Shown here: positions 10,661 through 21,800 of the stretch, in pieces
How positions within the stretch are numbered: position 1 is the first letter of the stretch
Layout of the letters: each line of letters opens with the position of its first letter
Assembly (NCBI RefSeq): GCF_003473485.1
Contig: NC_053042.1
Location: forward strand, 6,905,501-6,969,500
DNA length: 64,000 bases
From: Medicago truncatula
Lineage: Eukaryota; Streptophyta; Magnoliopsida; Fabales; Fabaceae
Direction of reading: 5' to 3'
The notes under the pieces: generated by a model
Databases searched by the model: none
Told to the model about the DNA's origin: nothing
What the model saw: the letters and a program-made list of their open reading frames with translations, nothing else
Position numbers and translations under genes: made by a program

Positions 10661-10750
10661 GGCCAAATGATGAATCTTTCAAATCATTGAGACTTAAACA
10701 CTGATTTGAGTTCTGTGAATATTTTATTTGAATAGGAAGATCTGATGCCT
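10661..10750 (+). ncRNA. C/D-box snoRNA 5, target unknown
   Basis: Box C ATGATGA is at 10667-10673, D' CTGA at 10701-10704, and box D CTGA at 10742-10745. Only a short terminal pairing is seen (GGC 10661-10663 with GCC 10747-10749). Size and position fit the regular spacing of its neighbours. Neither guide (before D' or D) matches an rRNA stretch I recognise, so it may be an orphan guide or target a less familiar rRNA or snRNA site. Confidence 0.68.
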
Positions 10751-10860
10751 TGAAACATTAATTTTGTACACCCATTTCGTATTATTTTTTTTAATATTTT
10801 TCTTCAAATGTTTCTGCAATTGTATTTTTAATAATGTAAATTTATTATTTCTGTTACAAT

Positions 10861-10949
10861 GTAGTCTATGATGCATACTTTGTATATGGTTCAGAAATGC
10901 AAGATATTGCATTTGTTGAAAACTTTGAACTAGGACGGTCTGAGGCTAC
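10861..10949 (+). ncRNA. C/D-box snoRNA 6, guide for 18S ACCGUCCUAGU
   Basis: The terminal stem GTAGTC (10861-10866) pairs with GGCTAC (10944-10949) through one G-U pair. Box C ATGATGC is at 10868-10874 and box D CTGA at 10940-10943. The 11 bases before box D are complementary to ACCGTCCTAGT of plant 18S rRNA, and the +5 rule predicts methylation of the U in ACCGU. The internal D'/C' boxes are weak, so this looks like a single-guide RNA. Confidence 0.86.
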
Positions 10950-11025
10950 TAAAATTCATTTTCAACAACTGGTCTTTGTTAACTGTTTTTGAGTAATAAA
11001 TTTATTTTTATGAATTAAGCAATTA

Positions 11026-11106
11026 TGTGGATGATGAGAATAAATTTTTACAGTTATCCCTGTCTGATACTGCAGTGCAGGTGCTGAAAATTTGTAATCT
11101 GACACT
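11026..11106 (+). ncRNA. C/D-box snoRNA 7, guide for 25S ACAGGGAUAACUG
   Basis: Box C ATGATGA is at 11031-11037, D' CTGA at 11064-11067, C'-like TGCTGA at 11082-11087, and box D CTGA at 11099-11102. The terminal stem is short (GTG/CAC). The guide before D' is complementary over 13 bases to ACAGGGATAACTG, a highly conserved part of 25S domain V by the peptidyl-transferase centre. The +5 rule marks the second G of GGG. The D guide is unassigned. It is the last snoRNA of the cluster. Confidence 0.82.
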
Positions 11107-11886
11107 TGTTTGTTCAATTTTATCAATTGATAGTTATATGTTTATTTGTTGTCTTACAATGTTGGCTTTGTTCGCTAGGTTATTATTTTCATGCATTTTG
11201 ATTGTAGCATAAGCACTACTTTAGGACATAATTTATGCCATACAATGAAAACATATGCTAATGTTCCACCAAGAGAAACCCCAAAAATGAGATTGACACA
11301 TCTTCACTCAAAATCTGTTGTATATTGGCCATTTCACATTCATGTTTCTCAATATATACTTTTACTTTCAATGTAAGTTTAACTCACATTACACATCAAC
11401 ACAAGTGCTCCAGATGAGTTTAGAATTGCACATTCTTTGCTAACTGACTGTTCTGATCCGGTCTTCCCATTGGAAGAGAGTCCAGATGCGTAACCGATGT
11501 AGAGAACTTGGGTTTAATGGATATGCAGCAGAGGGTGACAAATTTACCGTGTTCCTTTATGTTTCTGTTTTTTGTTTTGAGCCAACCATGTAAGTGGATA
11601 CAATTGACAAAATACGGTGTTTCTTTATGTTTGTGTATTTTTTTTAATCAGTGTCAATCGTATAAGATAAGAGTAATGAAATTTGCACATGGATTTTGGG
11701 ACAACTCGGTCATTTCACATTTGTTATTTAGGAAGGGCATCTGGGTCATTTCACATTTGATCATGATTCTTATATCGTCGCCGTTTTGATGAATAGAACA
11801 TGTCCAACTAAGTTGCATATATTGCCCGACGATATTCGACACAGACAATCCCTTTTGTATCTCACCGAATGGGTTAATGGAGCTGT
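11107..11886. other. Downstream flank of the snoRNA cluster
   Basis: This probably contains the 3' end of the polycistronic precursor. I see no further box C/box D pair with a closing stem and no convincing protein exon. The ORFs here are short and lack homology. Confidence 0.5.
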
Positions 11887-13345
11887 TAAAAATGGGCTGG
11901 GCTAATGGCCCATTAGCCCGCATAATGGTCGGGCGGGACTAGCCCATTGAGCTTCGGGCCGGTCCAGTATCAATATTTCTATTTGATTTTTTGTTAAAAA
12001 ACACTAAAAAAAATTTGAAAAAATTATCAACTGATTTTAAAAATGGATGAATATAGCTCAAAGTTTTAAAATTCTAAATTTATGAATTTTGAAGGAATTG
12101 ATGTAGTATCAAAAGTAAATATGTTTTTATATCGTCTCCTTGTGGATTATCATTTTAAGTTAGGGATTGATTGATTGTTTATTGTAAAAATTTATAATTA
12201 AGATACGGTAATAAAAACAGCGTTATGATTAGAGTTTGTTAATCAAGCTTCGAATGTTATTCTAGCCCGACAACATCATTCATGTCTAAATAATATTGTG
12301 AGATTAATCGTATCGTTTAATCGATGATTTCTCAATCTATTAAAGGATTTGATAGTAATATGTTCCAATGCTTTGTGTGATTAGAATCATCGTTTTCACA
12401 TATAATCTTTGAAACGTGGTCTCTGGAACTACTTCTCGCCCTCTTGCTTGCCTTTCCGTTGCTGTGGCGAAATCTCGCTCTTTGTGTCGCCATGGCGAGC
12501 TGGATGCTGACATTATGGAAGTACTTATCGCCGTGGCAACTTGGCTCGCTCGGGCGAGTTTTCCTTTGTGATTCTTTCAAGTTTTCTTTCTTTGATTCTT
12601 GTCTTGTTCACTCATTTCCTGCACAATTGGGTCAAGTAAGACATAAAAAGCATAATAAGGCATTTTCTTGCATTTTCATAGCTTTTCCATGAATAACTTG
12701 TGAAACAAGTAATCAAAAGTGCTTAATATATACTCCCTCCATCCTAATTTATAAGAAAAAAACACTAATTCACATTTATTAAAAAACTAATAATTAGTGA
12801 TTTGAGGTATGATTTTTTGTGTTCTCCTTGAAATAAGTTTCATGGAAAGTAAAAATAATTCTCATTGGTTAAAAATTATGGAGAAAATAAAAAGGATAAC
12901 GCATTGAATGCAATTTGCATTTAATTTTAGATTGGAAAAGATGATTTGTTAGAAAAAAACATAATAATAGCATAAAAAGTCTTTTTTGCTTATATTTTGA
13001 GACAAAGAATATGATAATTTTTTGCTTATATTTTAGGACGGAGGGAGTATCCAATTACTACTTCTAGCACTTATAGGAATAAATCTAGAAATTAAAAATT
13101 ATTTACACTTCTATGTCCATCCGATCATATTTTAGCAAAAAGATAGTTGTGACCAACTAATATATAAAAAAATATATTAAAAAAATGAATAAATTTTAAA
13201 AAAAAATAAAAACTAAAACGGACCGGGGACGGGTTGGTCCATGACCCACACAGATCAGACTGGTCTCTAACATATGTGGCTCAGTTACAAATGGGTTGGC
13301 CCGTTTATGTAGTCGGGCAGGGCCGGACCAACCCATTTGACACCT
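11887..13345. mobile_element. Degenerate hAT-like element with GGGC-rich ends
   Basis: The left end (GCTGTTAAAAATGGGCTGGGC, about 11,882-11,902) resembles the reverse complement of the right end (ATGGGTTGGCCC..., closing at TTTGACACCTCTA near 13,348). Both ends are rich in GGGC/GCCC words, typical of a plant hAT MITE family whose termini read (T)AGRGGTGTCAAA. The flanks agree at only 5 of 8 bases, so the copy is old. A Stowaway-like element is nested inside at 12,733-13,047. No transposase frame was seen. Confidence 0.5.
12733..13047. mobile_element. Stowaway-like MITE, 315 bp, TA target duplication
   Basis: The ends CTCCCTCCATCCTAATTTATA (left) and TATATTTTAGGACGGAGGGAG (right) are inverted repeats of about 20 bases. 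The dinucleotide TA flanks both sides (12,731-12,732 and 13,048-13,049). The CTCCCTCCGTCC terminus is a classic Stowaway/mariner MITE signature in plants. The interior is AT-rich and non-coding. It sits inside the degenerate hAT-like element, so it inserted later. Confidence 0.85.
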
Positions 13346-13369
13346 CTATTGAGAAGATAATTTGTTTCT

Positions 13370-13820
13370 TCAAGTTATAAAGTTACAAGGATACTCGCGT
13401 AAAATTGGAGCTTGTGACACTCTTAACGCTGAGATGTGGGACGTTGTACTTGGGCATGAAGCTTGCATTGAGACAGGGTTTCCACCATCTTCAAGTGGAA
13501 AGCGACTAAAAAATGTTGGTTGATATGATCATTGGGACCGTCAACTTCAAGGGTAGAACACCTACTTTGGTGAACCGCATTCAAGAGCTTTTAAAGTTAA
13601 ACTGGCAGGTGCATTTCAATCATACATAGCGGGAGGGGAATAGAAGTGCGGATTGACTAGCTAATTTTAGCTTTTCTCTTGATTCTTTTCAAATTAATGT
13701 TAAAAAGCTTCTTCTAGTGGGATTTCAAGTCTCCTTTTTGATGATATTTCCGGGACTTGGATGTCTAGAAGTGTTCGTGTAAACTTGGATTTTGGCCCTC
13801 TCTCTACCAAAAAAAAAAAG
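13370..13820 (+). mobile_element. LINE 3' end, decayed RNase H domain with poly(A)
   Basis: Plus-strand translation gives RNase H pieces: NAEMWDVVLGMKLALRQGF, then HHLQVESD, then ELLKLNWQVHFNHT, REGNRSAD and LANF. These are the usual landmarks of plant LINE RNase H tails. In-frame stops occur after VESD, after HFNHT and within the REGN...ADxLA motif, so it is dead. An A-run at 13,809-13,819 marks the 3' end. The 5' boundary is unclear. Confidence 0.8.
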
Positions 13821-13822
13821 AA

Positions 13823-14206
13823 TTCATTTTGAATGGGTAAAGTGCTTTGTGAATTAATAATGAAACAAACCAAATTTTGGGTTAAGTGGTTTGTGACCGA
13901 ATGATGAAACAAACCAAAATCATTGCAAAACACACCAAATTTTGTACATTTAAAATACTAGATCACACAAATTGTCGATGTGTTCTAGATCACACAAATT
14001 GTTGGTGAACTCTCGACCACATCACGTTTCGATTCTAAAATCAAGACTTATAAAGTTATCCAAAAGACACCCAAATTTCATAATCCAAACTTGTAAAATA
14101 TCGGCAAGTTTCATAAACCATCAAATTTTTGGTAAAATACTTGTAAAACATTCTAAATGATCCTTTGGAGGGATCCTCTAAGATACACAAGCTAACTAAC
14201 AAACTA
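13823..14206. other. AT-rich spacer with one short duplication
   Basis: The word CTAGATCACACAAATTGT occurs twice (about 13,964 and 13,985). Otherwise nothing is recognised. Confidence 0.5.
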
Positions 14207-14214
14207 GTTTGAAT

Positions 14215-14596
14215 CAGTGGCGGAGCCCTTCATGGGCTGGGGTGGGCCACGGCCCACCCGGAAAAATTAAAAAATCAACGATTATAGGTCTAATTTGCGA
14301 GATTTTATACAATTTTGTATCGGTTTTATGTTTTGGTTGATTCAAATTTCTACAAAGTGGTGTAGTGGCCCACCCGAAAATTTAAATAATTCAATTATAG
14401 ATCTATTTTGTGAGATTTTATACAAATTTATATCGGTTTTAGGTTTCGGTTGATCCAAATTTCTGCAAATTAGTATAGTGGTTCACCCGAAAAATTTAAA
14501 TAATTCAATTATAGGTTAATTTGTGAGACTTTAAACAATTTTTCAATAATTAATTTTAGTGGCCCACCCTGACATTTTTTTCTGGCTCCGCCATTG
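14215..14596. mobile_element. Non-autonomous hAT element, 382 bp, exact 8-bp target duplication
   Basis: GTTTGAAT flanks both ends exactly (14,207-14,214 and 14,597-14,604). The terminal inverted repeat is CAGTGGCGGAGCC at left and CAATGGCGGAGCC when the right end is read inward, with one mismatch in 13. An 8-bp duplication with CA-starting ends is the hAT signature. The interior is made of about 2.7 tandem copies of a roughly 119-base unit beginning GTGGCCCACCCGAAAA and continuing through TTATAGGTCTA and TTTATATCGGTTTT. There is no coding capacity. Confidence 0.92.
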
Positions 14597-14621
14597 GTTT
14601 GAATTATGGTTCCTTATAAAA

Positions 14622-15520
14622 TGAACCCATGAGAATATTGGTCCATGATGGATCAATTTTTTCAACGGTTAGATTAGATGAGCCCCAAAATTTTATCATG
14701 ATCTATAAACATTCAATCTAACCCATCTTCCCTTATCATTTTATAAAAAAATTCATTTTTACCCTTTATAATTATTTTAATTACATATTGTTATGGTAAT
14801 TTTTTTTTCTTGACAAATTTGCAACAGTAATTTTTTTTTGTTGGTGTTTACACTTTTTTTTACGAATTTGTTACGGTAAATGTTGGACAGCTGCATATTA
14901 TTATTTGATTTTATTTTTACGAAAACGTACAAATTCTTTTTTAAGGAGAAAATAATTTTTTTTTACGAATAGGAGAAAGGGTACATGCTATTTTTTTAAA
15001 ATAAGAAAAGGTACGTGTTATTTTTTTTTTTGAAAGAAAAAAATACATGTAAATGTGACCTGAAAAAGTTTAATTTAGTTACCGTTATCAATTATTTATT
15101 TTTTCATTGTTTTTTTAGAATAGTCATATTATCCTTTCCAAAAGACTAATAACAGCAGTAATAATAAATAATACATTCTCTAACCGTTCGTTTGTATCTT
15201 TTATAAAACAAACTTTTTTGTTGCTATGTTTAAGTAAATGAAAATAAATTTTTGTGAGTAAATATTAATTTAATATTATAATATAAAAGATGTTAAATTA
15301 TTAATTCTAAATATTGATCGAAAACGATGAGTTTTTATTGAAAATAATTGAAGATTGAATGTTGAAATTACAGAAAGAAAAAGAAGGCAGAAAAATAGTT
15401 TAAAAAGAGTAAAGGAAATAATTAAACGTGTGAGGTGCATTATGTTATTGTGCACACGTATAATCCAATGGTTATAAATATTGGTCCATTATGGACCAAT
15501 ACTTACACAGGTCCAAGCTA
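14622..15520. mobile_element. DNA element with about 50-bp inverted ends (ATTGGTCCATNATGGA)
   Basis: The left end around 14,622-14,680 and the reverse complement of 15,465-15,520 share ATTGGTCCAT(A/G)ATGGA(C/T)CAA, then weaker similarity through ACGGTTAGATTA/ACCATTGGATTA. The interior of about 0.8 kb is AT-rich and non-coding. The long, imperfect inverted ends fit a Mutator-like non-autonomous element, but I could not settle an exact target duplication. Confidence 0.6.
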
Positions 15521-16255
15521 AATGCCACCTTAAATTATACAACCAATACTTCTTAATTTAAAACTAACGAAATTCACCACCCATATTTCGCTTCACAATT
15601 TTTATGAACAGGTCTGCCAGTTGGTTTTACGTAGGACAATACTTAGCACTTAACTTGTTCTTGTTGACGTAATTTCTAAGAAAAGAGTTAGTGATTTTGG
15701 AAACAATTATGTCAAAATAAATGCTATAACAACATAGTGTGAATATGATTCTCACGTGGATCTCATCCTCTATGCAGCTATTATCATAGTCTTGTATTTC
15801 AGATTTTATAATATGAAACGCTCCGGTACAAATTAGGAAGAGTTTATATACACATTACCTTTGCAGTCAGACGAAAATGATGATGTTTACACCCCTTGAT
15901 GATTAAATTGCTACTCCAAATTATATCTTCCCCGCTTTTTTTAAAATGCAGGTTTTTTCGGAATATATAATCTGAAACAAGTAAATAACTTTCAGATTAT
16001 ATATTCTGGATGTTGTTACACCCTACTATTGTCAAGGATGCAAAGCAGACATGATTGTTTTGAGGTTTTGAATGGTTTCAGATCTTATAATCCTAAAACA
16101 GTTCGAAATTTAAAATCCAAACTAAAGTAAAATTGTAAAAACCAAAAAAAAAAAAAAAAAGGGCGGGAGAATGATATAGGATGAGAAAAGTAATAATCAG
16201 ATAAAAAACACATGACAGGGCCCACATAAACATGAAAAAAAACAATTAAATAATA
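15521..16255. other. AT-rich spacer with a hairpin
   Basis: No gene is seen. It includes a perfect 17-base inverted repeat at 15,961-15,977 and 15,990-16,006, listed separately, and an A-run near 16,143. Confidence 0.5.
15961..16006. repeat. Perfect 17-bp inverted repeat (hairpin), 12-base loop
   Basis: GAATATATAATCTGAAA at 15,961-15,977 is exactly complementary to TTTCAGATTATATATTC at 15,990-16,006. It could form a strong stem-loop in either strand. It may be the remains of a small MITE; no flanking duplication was seen. Confidence 0.8.
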
Positions 16256-16710
16256 TAGTAAATTACACTCATCTTCCCTCTAAGATGCTTGAATTAAACT
16301 TCCCTCTCATTTTATGTTAAAATCTACAATCCCATCCCCTCTTATTCAAAACATATTAGAAAACTTTTCACACCCTCTCCTAAGAGAAGCTTGAGTTACA
16401 AAAGACAATAAAATAAGGTTATTTAAAAGTTAATTTTATACTCTAAATTATAAAATCAATAGTAAAATGATCAAATTTAATTATCATTGACATTTAAATT
16501 ATAAAGAAATGAATAATTTTTTCTTAAATGGTTCGAAATTAAAATATATCATACAAATATTAATATTAATTTATGTTAAATAGATTCAAGTGTAAATCAT
16601 ATTTAATGATTAAGGGAGGGTTGTAATTCAAACATGTTATAAGGGAGTGGGGTATAAATTTTACTTTAAAGGAGTGTGTAATTGCACGAGGATGAGAGTG
16701 TAATTTACTC
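16256..16710. mobile_element. Mutator-like MITE, 455 bp, exact 9-bp target duplication
   Basis: TAAATAATA flanks both ends (16,247-16,255 and 16,711-16,719). The ends are inverted repeats: TAGTAAATTACACTCATC at left and GAGTAAATTACACTCTCATC when the right end is read inward. A 9-bp duplication is the hallmark of Mutator-like elements. The interior is AT-rich with no transposase. It lies just upstream of the NRPC2 relic. Confidence 0.88.
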
Positions 16711-17130
16711 TAAATAATACTATTAACAAATAACACGCAGCCACTTTCACACTCACGCGCCTCCACCCTTGCCCTATCCTCAAGCCGCCGCGTTGTGAGT
16801 CATTCCGGCAACCGCACCAGAAGCTTGTTTATCCAGTGACTCAGTAAGCTTTCTCTGTTTACGCCTCTGCTTTTCCTCATTATCTAATCATGTTCTGTTC
16901 AGTTCACACCTTACTAATTTTATGTTGTTGAATAATCAATTGTGTTTTCTTGTTATTTAATGAATTTTTTCAGTATGTTGTTGCTGCTATTAGAAAATTC
17001 TTTATGCTAATCCGTTTGTTAGGGTAAGAGACGACTTACTTTTCTTTTAAGTTACTGGCAGTCTTGCACACTATAACATGTTTTTTTAAATAAATTGTGA
17101 TTTAATTATTATTCTATTTCTTTTTTTTTT

Positions 17131-17361
17131 AGTTTTAAATATGATTTTAGACACAATATTTGGTTTTAGTCTCTGCAAGTTTTTGTTTGTATTTAGTTCT
17201 GCTAATTCAAAATTTATAGTTTTAGTCTATAATGTTAGCTTATTGGTTCACATGAGAGATTATATTGGGCACATATGATGTTAGAGATAAACAACCATTT
17301 TTTAATTTGCAGGGACTAAAAACTTATGGGGACTAACAGGGACTAAAATCATATTTAAACT
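17131..17361. mobile_element. MITE with TTAAATATGATTTTAGTCC-type ends
   Basis: The left end AGTTTTAAATATGATTTTAG (17,131-17,150) matches the reverse complement of the right end (CTAAAATCATATTTAAACTT, about 17,343-17,362). Inside each end are GGTTTTAGTCTCTGC and GCAGGGACTAAAAA, again inverted. It lies in the presumed 5' leader or first intron of the NRPC2 relic. The family is common in legume introns in my experience; the class is uncertain. Confidence 0.65.
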
Positions 17362-18800
17362 TTTTCTAAAATATCAAAATATAGACTTAGCGCTCCAAAA
17401 CTCCTCCGAATCAGACCCTTAATGTTGTTAGATATCTTGTGTTTGGTTAGATTCCTGTTTGCCAGTGTTTGTGTTGTGTTAGATTTTTCTGTTGCTGCTG
17501 TTTGTTTTTCTATGTCGTTGTTTGTTTCCTTTGATTTAATTTTGTTGCTGCTATTTTTTTCTTGTTGGTACCATTTTCACTCTTAGAAGTTAGAAATTGA
17601 GTTGTCTTATTCCAATATGAATGCAGGTCACATTGAAGAGACCCTGTAGGGTATAAACTCGCATTTTGTGTATTTGTGATAAAATACTATGATATTTTGT
17701 GATTTATAGATTTATTTTAGTTAAAATCCGACTTACAAGTACGAGTATAGGTACTCAGGTACACAGAGGGTACATGCACGGGTAATAAGATTGCTATCCA
17801 CGCGTGCATGAGTTCTGATAGAGTATTTTTCCAAACTGCGGGTACAGAGGCGGGTACTTTAGTACCTACCTACCCATTGTCTTCGCTAGTTATAATCCCA
17901 AGCCCAAACCCCTTGTTTTTGAAGCGACTCATCATTCACTAAAACAATAAAACTCTGCAGCTTCATCTAAACAAAAAAGCTTTCCCGCTGCCATGAAACA
18001 TAAGTTTGAGTCGCGAGACAAGTTTGAGTCGTACACACATATCTGCCCTTGTGTAAGAAACACAAGTTGGAGCAGCTCAATCTTTTTCTGTATACAATTG
18101 TGTTTAACAAAGGGCAATACTTTTACAGATTCTATCATGGATCAAGAGTTTCTAACTGCTCCTGTGAATTCTGCTGTTGACAAGTTTCAACTTATTCCTG
18201 AGTTCCTCAAGGTAACTAACTCGTTCGTTAGCATTCTTGTTTGCGTCATGACGATTTCAGAGATAATAATGATACCAATGAATGAATAGTTTTCACTAAC
18301 CGATGATTCTCACTGAATTCAATTTTTTTAGGTTAGAGGATTGGTGAAACAACATTTGGATTCTTTTAACTATTTCGTGAATACTGGCATCAAGAAAATT
18401 GTTCGTGCAAATGATCGTGTCGAAGCTACTAGGCACCCATATATTTATCTGAGGTATGGATTATGTCCTATGCTACTTTTTGTTATGACTGTATTGTGTT
18501 TGTTTGATTGTTCGTAAAGTTACTTGTTAGAATGAGAAATTTAAATTCACATATTTGGTACAAGTTTTCAGAAATTATTATTATTATTATTGATTCCCGA
18601 GAAAATTATATTTCAATGCTGTTAGCCTATTTTCATTAGGAGAGGGTGGTAGCAGGAGTGGATGATACATGTCATGAAAATTAACTTCCACTCCCATCAC
18701 TGTCTCATCTTTTGAATTTTGAAGAATATTCCTATATCGATGTTAAATGTTAATGAAACATGTTTCTGAATTTTTCTGGGAATAACATTCTTATACATAG

Positions 18801-21800
18801 TATTGAAAGATAATAGGTTAATACTTTGGTGATTTATTCCTCAGCCAAAGGCTGGTTTTTATAGAGAGAATACAATTAATGTTCTCTTAGACTAGCCTAG
18901 AAAATTGTTACATTGGAAAAATGACAATGGAATTCTCTAGATTTGACTAGAAAATAATATCATAGGGAACAATAACATAGGAAAATCAACTACTGATGTA
19001 TTTTCCAACACCCCCCCTCAAGTTGGTGCATAGATATATCTATCATGCCCAACTTATCTATCAAATGCTCAAAGGTGGGTCTTGCCAAGCTTTTGGTCAA
19101 GATATCTGCAGTTTGTTGACTCGAAGTAACAAAAGGTAGACATATTATTCCAGCATCTAACTTCTCCTTTATAAAATGTCGATCAATCTCAATATGCTTG
19201 GTTCTGTCATGTTGAATGAGCTATGCTAATAGCGGCTTTACTGTCAGAGTATAACTTTAATGGAAGCTCAATTTTCATCTTAAGTTCTTCTAGGACTCTA
19301 TGGATCCATAATCCTTCACAAATACCTTGAGCCATAGCTCTGAACTCAGCTTCTGCACTACTTCTTGCTTCAACTCCTTGTTTCTTGTTTCTTGCTTCTC
19401 CATGTCACAAGATTACCCCAAACATAGGTACAATATCTCGAGGTTGATCTTCTGTCTGTGACTGAACCTGCCCAATCAGCATCGGTGAAGATAGACACAT
19501 TTCTTTCACTAGTCTTCTTAAAAAATAAGCCTTTTCCGGGATTTCCCTTCAAATATCTCAGTATCCTATAGACTGCCTCAAGATGTTCCTCGAAAGGAGA
19601 ATGCATGAACTGACTTACTACTCTAACTGAGAAAGCAATATTAGGTCTGGTGTGTGACAAATAAATCAATTTCCCAACCAATCTCTAGTATCTTCCGGTA
19701 TCAACCGGAACACTACCTTCTCCCCAAAGCTTAACATTAGGATCCATAGGGGTATCTGCTGGACGACATCCACTCATTCCTGTTTCTTTTAATAAGTCTA
19801 AAATGTATTTCTGCTGTGAAACCACAATACCCTTCTTTAATCGTGCAACCTCCATACCAAGAAAATATCTCATGGATCCCAAGTCCTTGATTTCAAAGTC
19901 TACTGCTAATTTCTCTTTTACTCTTGCCATTTCTACTGTATCATCTCCAGTAAGGACAATATCATCAACATAAACAATCAGGACAGCGATTTTTCCATCA
20001 TGGGAGAACTTTGTGAACAAGGTGTGGTCAGCCTGTCCTTGAATGTACCCTTGTTTCTTCATGGATTGAGTGAATTTTTCAAACCAAGCTCTTGGAGACT
20101 GCTTTAATCCATACAAAGACTTATTTAGTTTGCATACATTTGATCCAAATTTCTTTTCAAAACCAGGAGGAATGTCCATATAAACCTCTTCTTCTAGATT
20201 GCCATTGAGAAAGACATTCTTAACATCCAACTGATGTAGAGGCCAATCCAGATTAGCAGCAAGAGACAAGAGAATTCTGACGGAAAGGCATTCTTAACAT
20301 CCAACTGATGTAGAGGCCAATCCAGATTAGCAGCAAGAGACAAGAGAATTCTGACGGTGTTCAATTTTGCAACAGGAGCAAATGTCTCAGAGTAGTCTAT
20401 ACCATAGGTTTGAGTAAATCCCTTAGCCACCAAGCGAGCCTTGTACCTTTCAATTGACCCATCTGAATTATACTTCACAATGAACACCCATTTGCATCCA
20501 ACCGTCTTCTTGCCATCTGGTAATGTCGTGACACTCCAGGTTTTGTTCTTTTCAAGAGCTTTCATCTCCTCAAATACGGCTTCCCTCCACTTTGGAATTT
20601 CTAGAGCAACCTGTACATTTTTTTGGAATTTCTAAACTAGACAATTTTGAGGTGAAGGCAGACAAGGGTGAAGACAAATTTGAATATGATATAAAATTGG
20701 ACATAGGGTGTTTAGTGCAAGATCTAACAGGTTTTCTAATGGCAACAGGATCATCTATATCAGGATACAAAATATGACTCTCAGAAACAGAGATAGATTT
20801 ACCTTTCCTTTTCTTAGGAGGTTGATCATTCCCCGGTTCAAATTCATGACAGTGTTGAGATGTGGACTCATCCCTTTCTTTGTGGTGCTTTTTCACAAAA
20901 TCCTTCCCTTTCCAAATTCCGTTTCCTAGTTCAAATCTGTTCTCTGTAAGTGACTCATTATTTTGTGGCATTTCAATTAGATCATCATTATCAAGTGCTT
21001 CAAGATTCTCATTGTTTTCTACATGAGAAAATGTAGGCTCGGATTCACCAAGTTCCTTACTCATAACAGGAGTAGGATCAAATAAAGAATCATGTCCATT
21101 TTCTATTGGTGCAGAAGTATAAGTCTTAGAACTTTGTGATACAGGCAAAGACAATTTATTTGAAAAACTCATGTCCTCAGTTTGAAACGAGTCTTCCTTT
21201 ATATCCCCCCCTTGAAGATGAGTGTTATAAAAAAAAAATTATTTTCAAAGAATGTAACGTCCATAGTGACAAACATTTTCTTGTTTTTTGGATCAAAACA
21301 TTTATATCCCTTTTGGGTTGGAGAGTATCCAACAAAAACACATTTTATAGCATGTGGTTCAAGTTTTCCAACATTTTTATGTTCATGAACAAAGGTTGTG
21401 CAACCAAAGATTTTTAATGTCAAACCAGTTGAAACAGGAGTACTAGGAAAACATTCTTTGAAAGTATTAATCGGGGTTTGAAAGTTGAGAACTTTGGAAG
21501 GCATTCTATTAATTAAATATGCAGTTGTTAAAACAGCTTCGCCCCACAAGTAGTTTGGTACTTTACTTGAGAAAAGTAAGGCTCTAGCAACCTCCAATAA
21601 ATGCCTATTTTTTCTTTCAGCAACTCCATTTTGTTGAGGAGTATTGGGACATGAACTTTGATGTACAATCCCATTTTTAAGAAAAAAATCATCCAAAATA
21701 GTGTTAAAATATTCTTTGCCATTATCACTTCTAAAGACTTTAATATTTGTTTGAAATTGGTTTTGCACCATTGTAATAAAATCCTTTACAGCCTGACAAA

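Noticed and set aside
11410-11460. Eighth snoRNA in the cluster (AGATGAG ... CTGA)
   Set aside because: No closing stem, poor box C, and too short between boxes.
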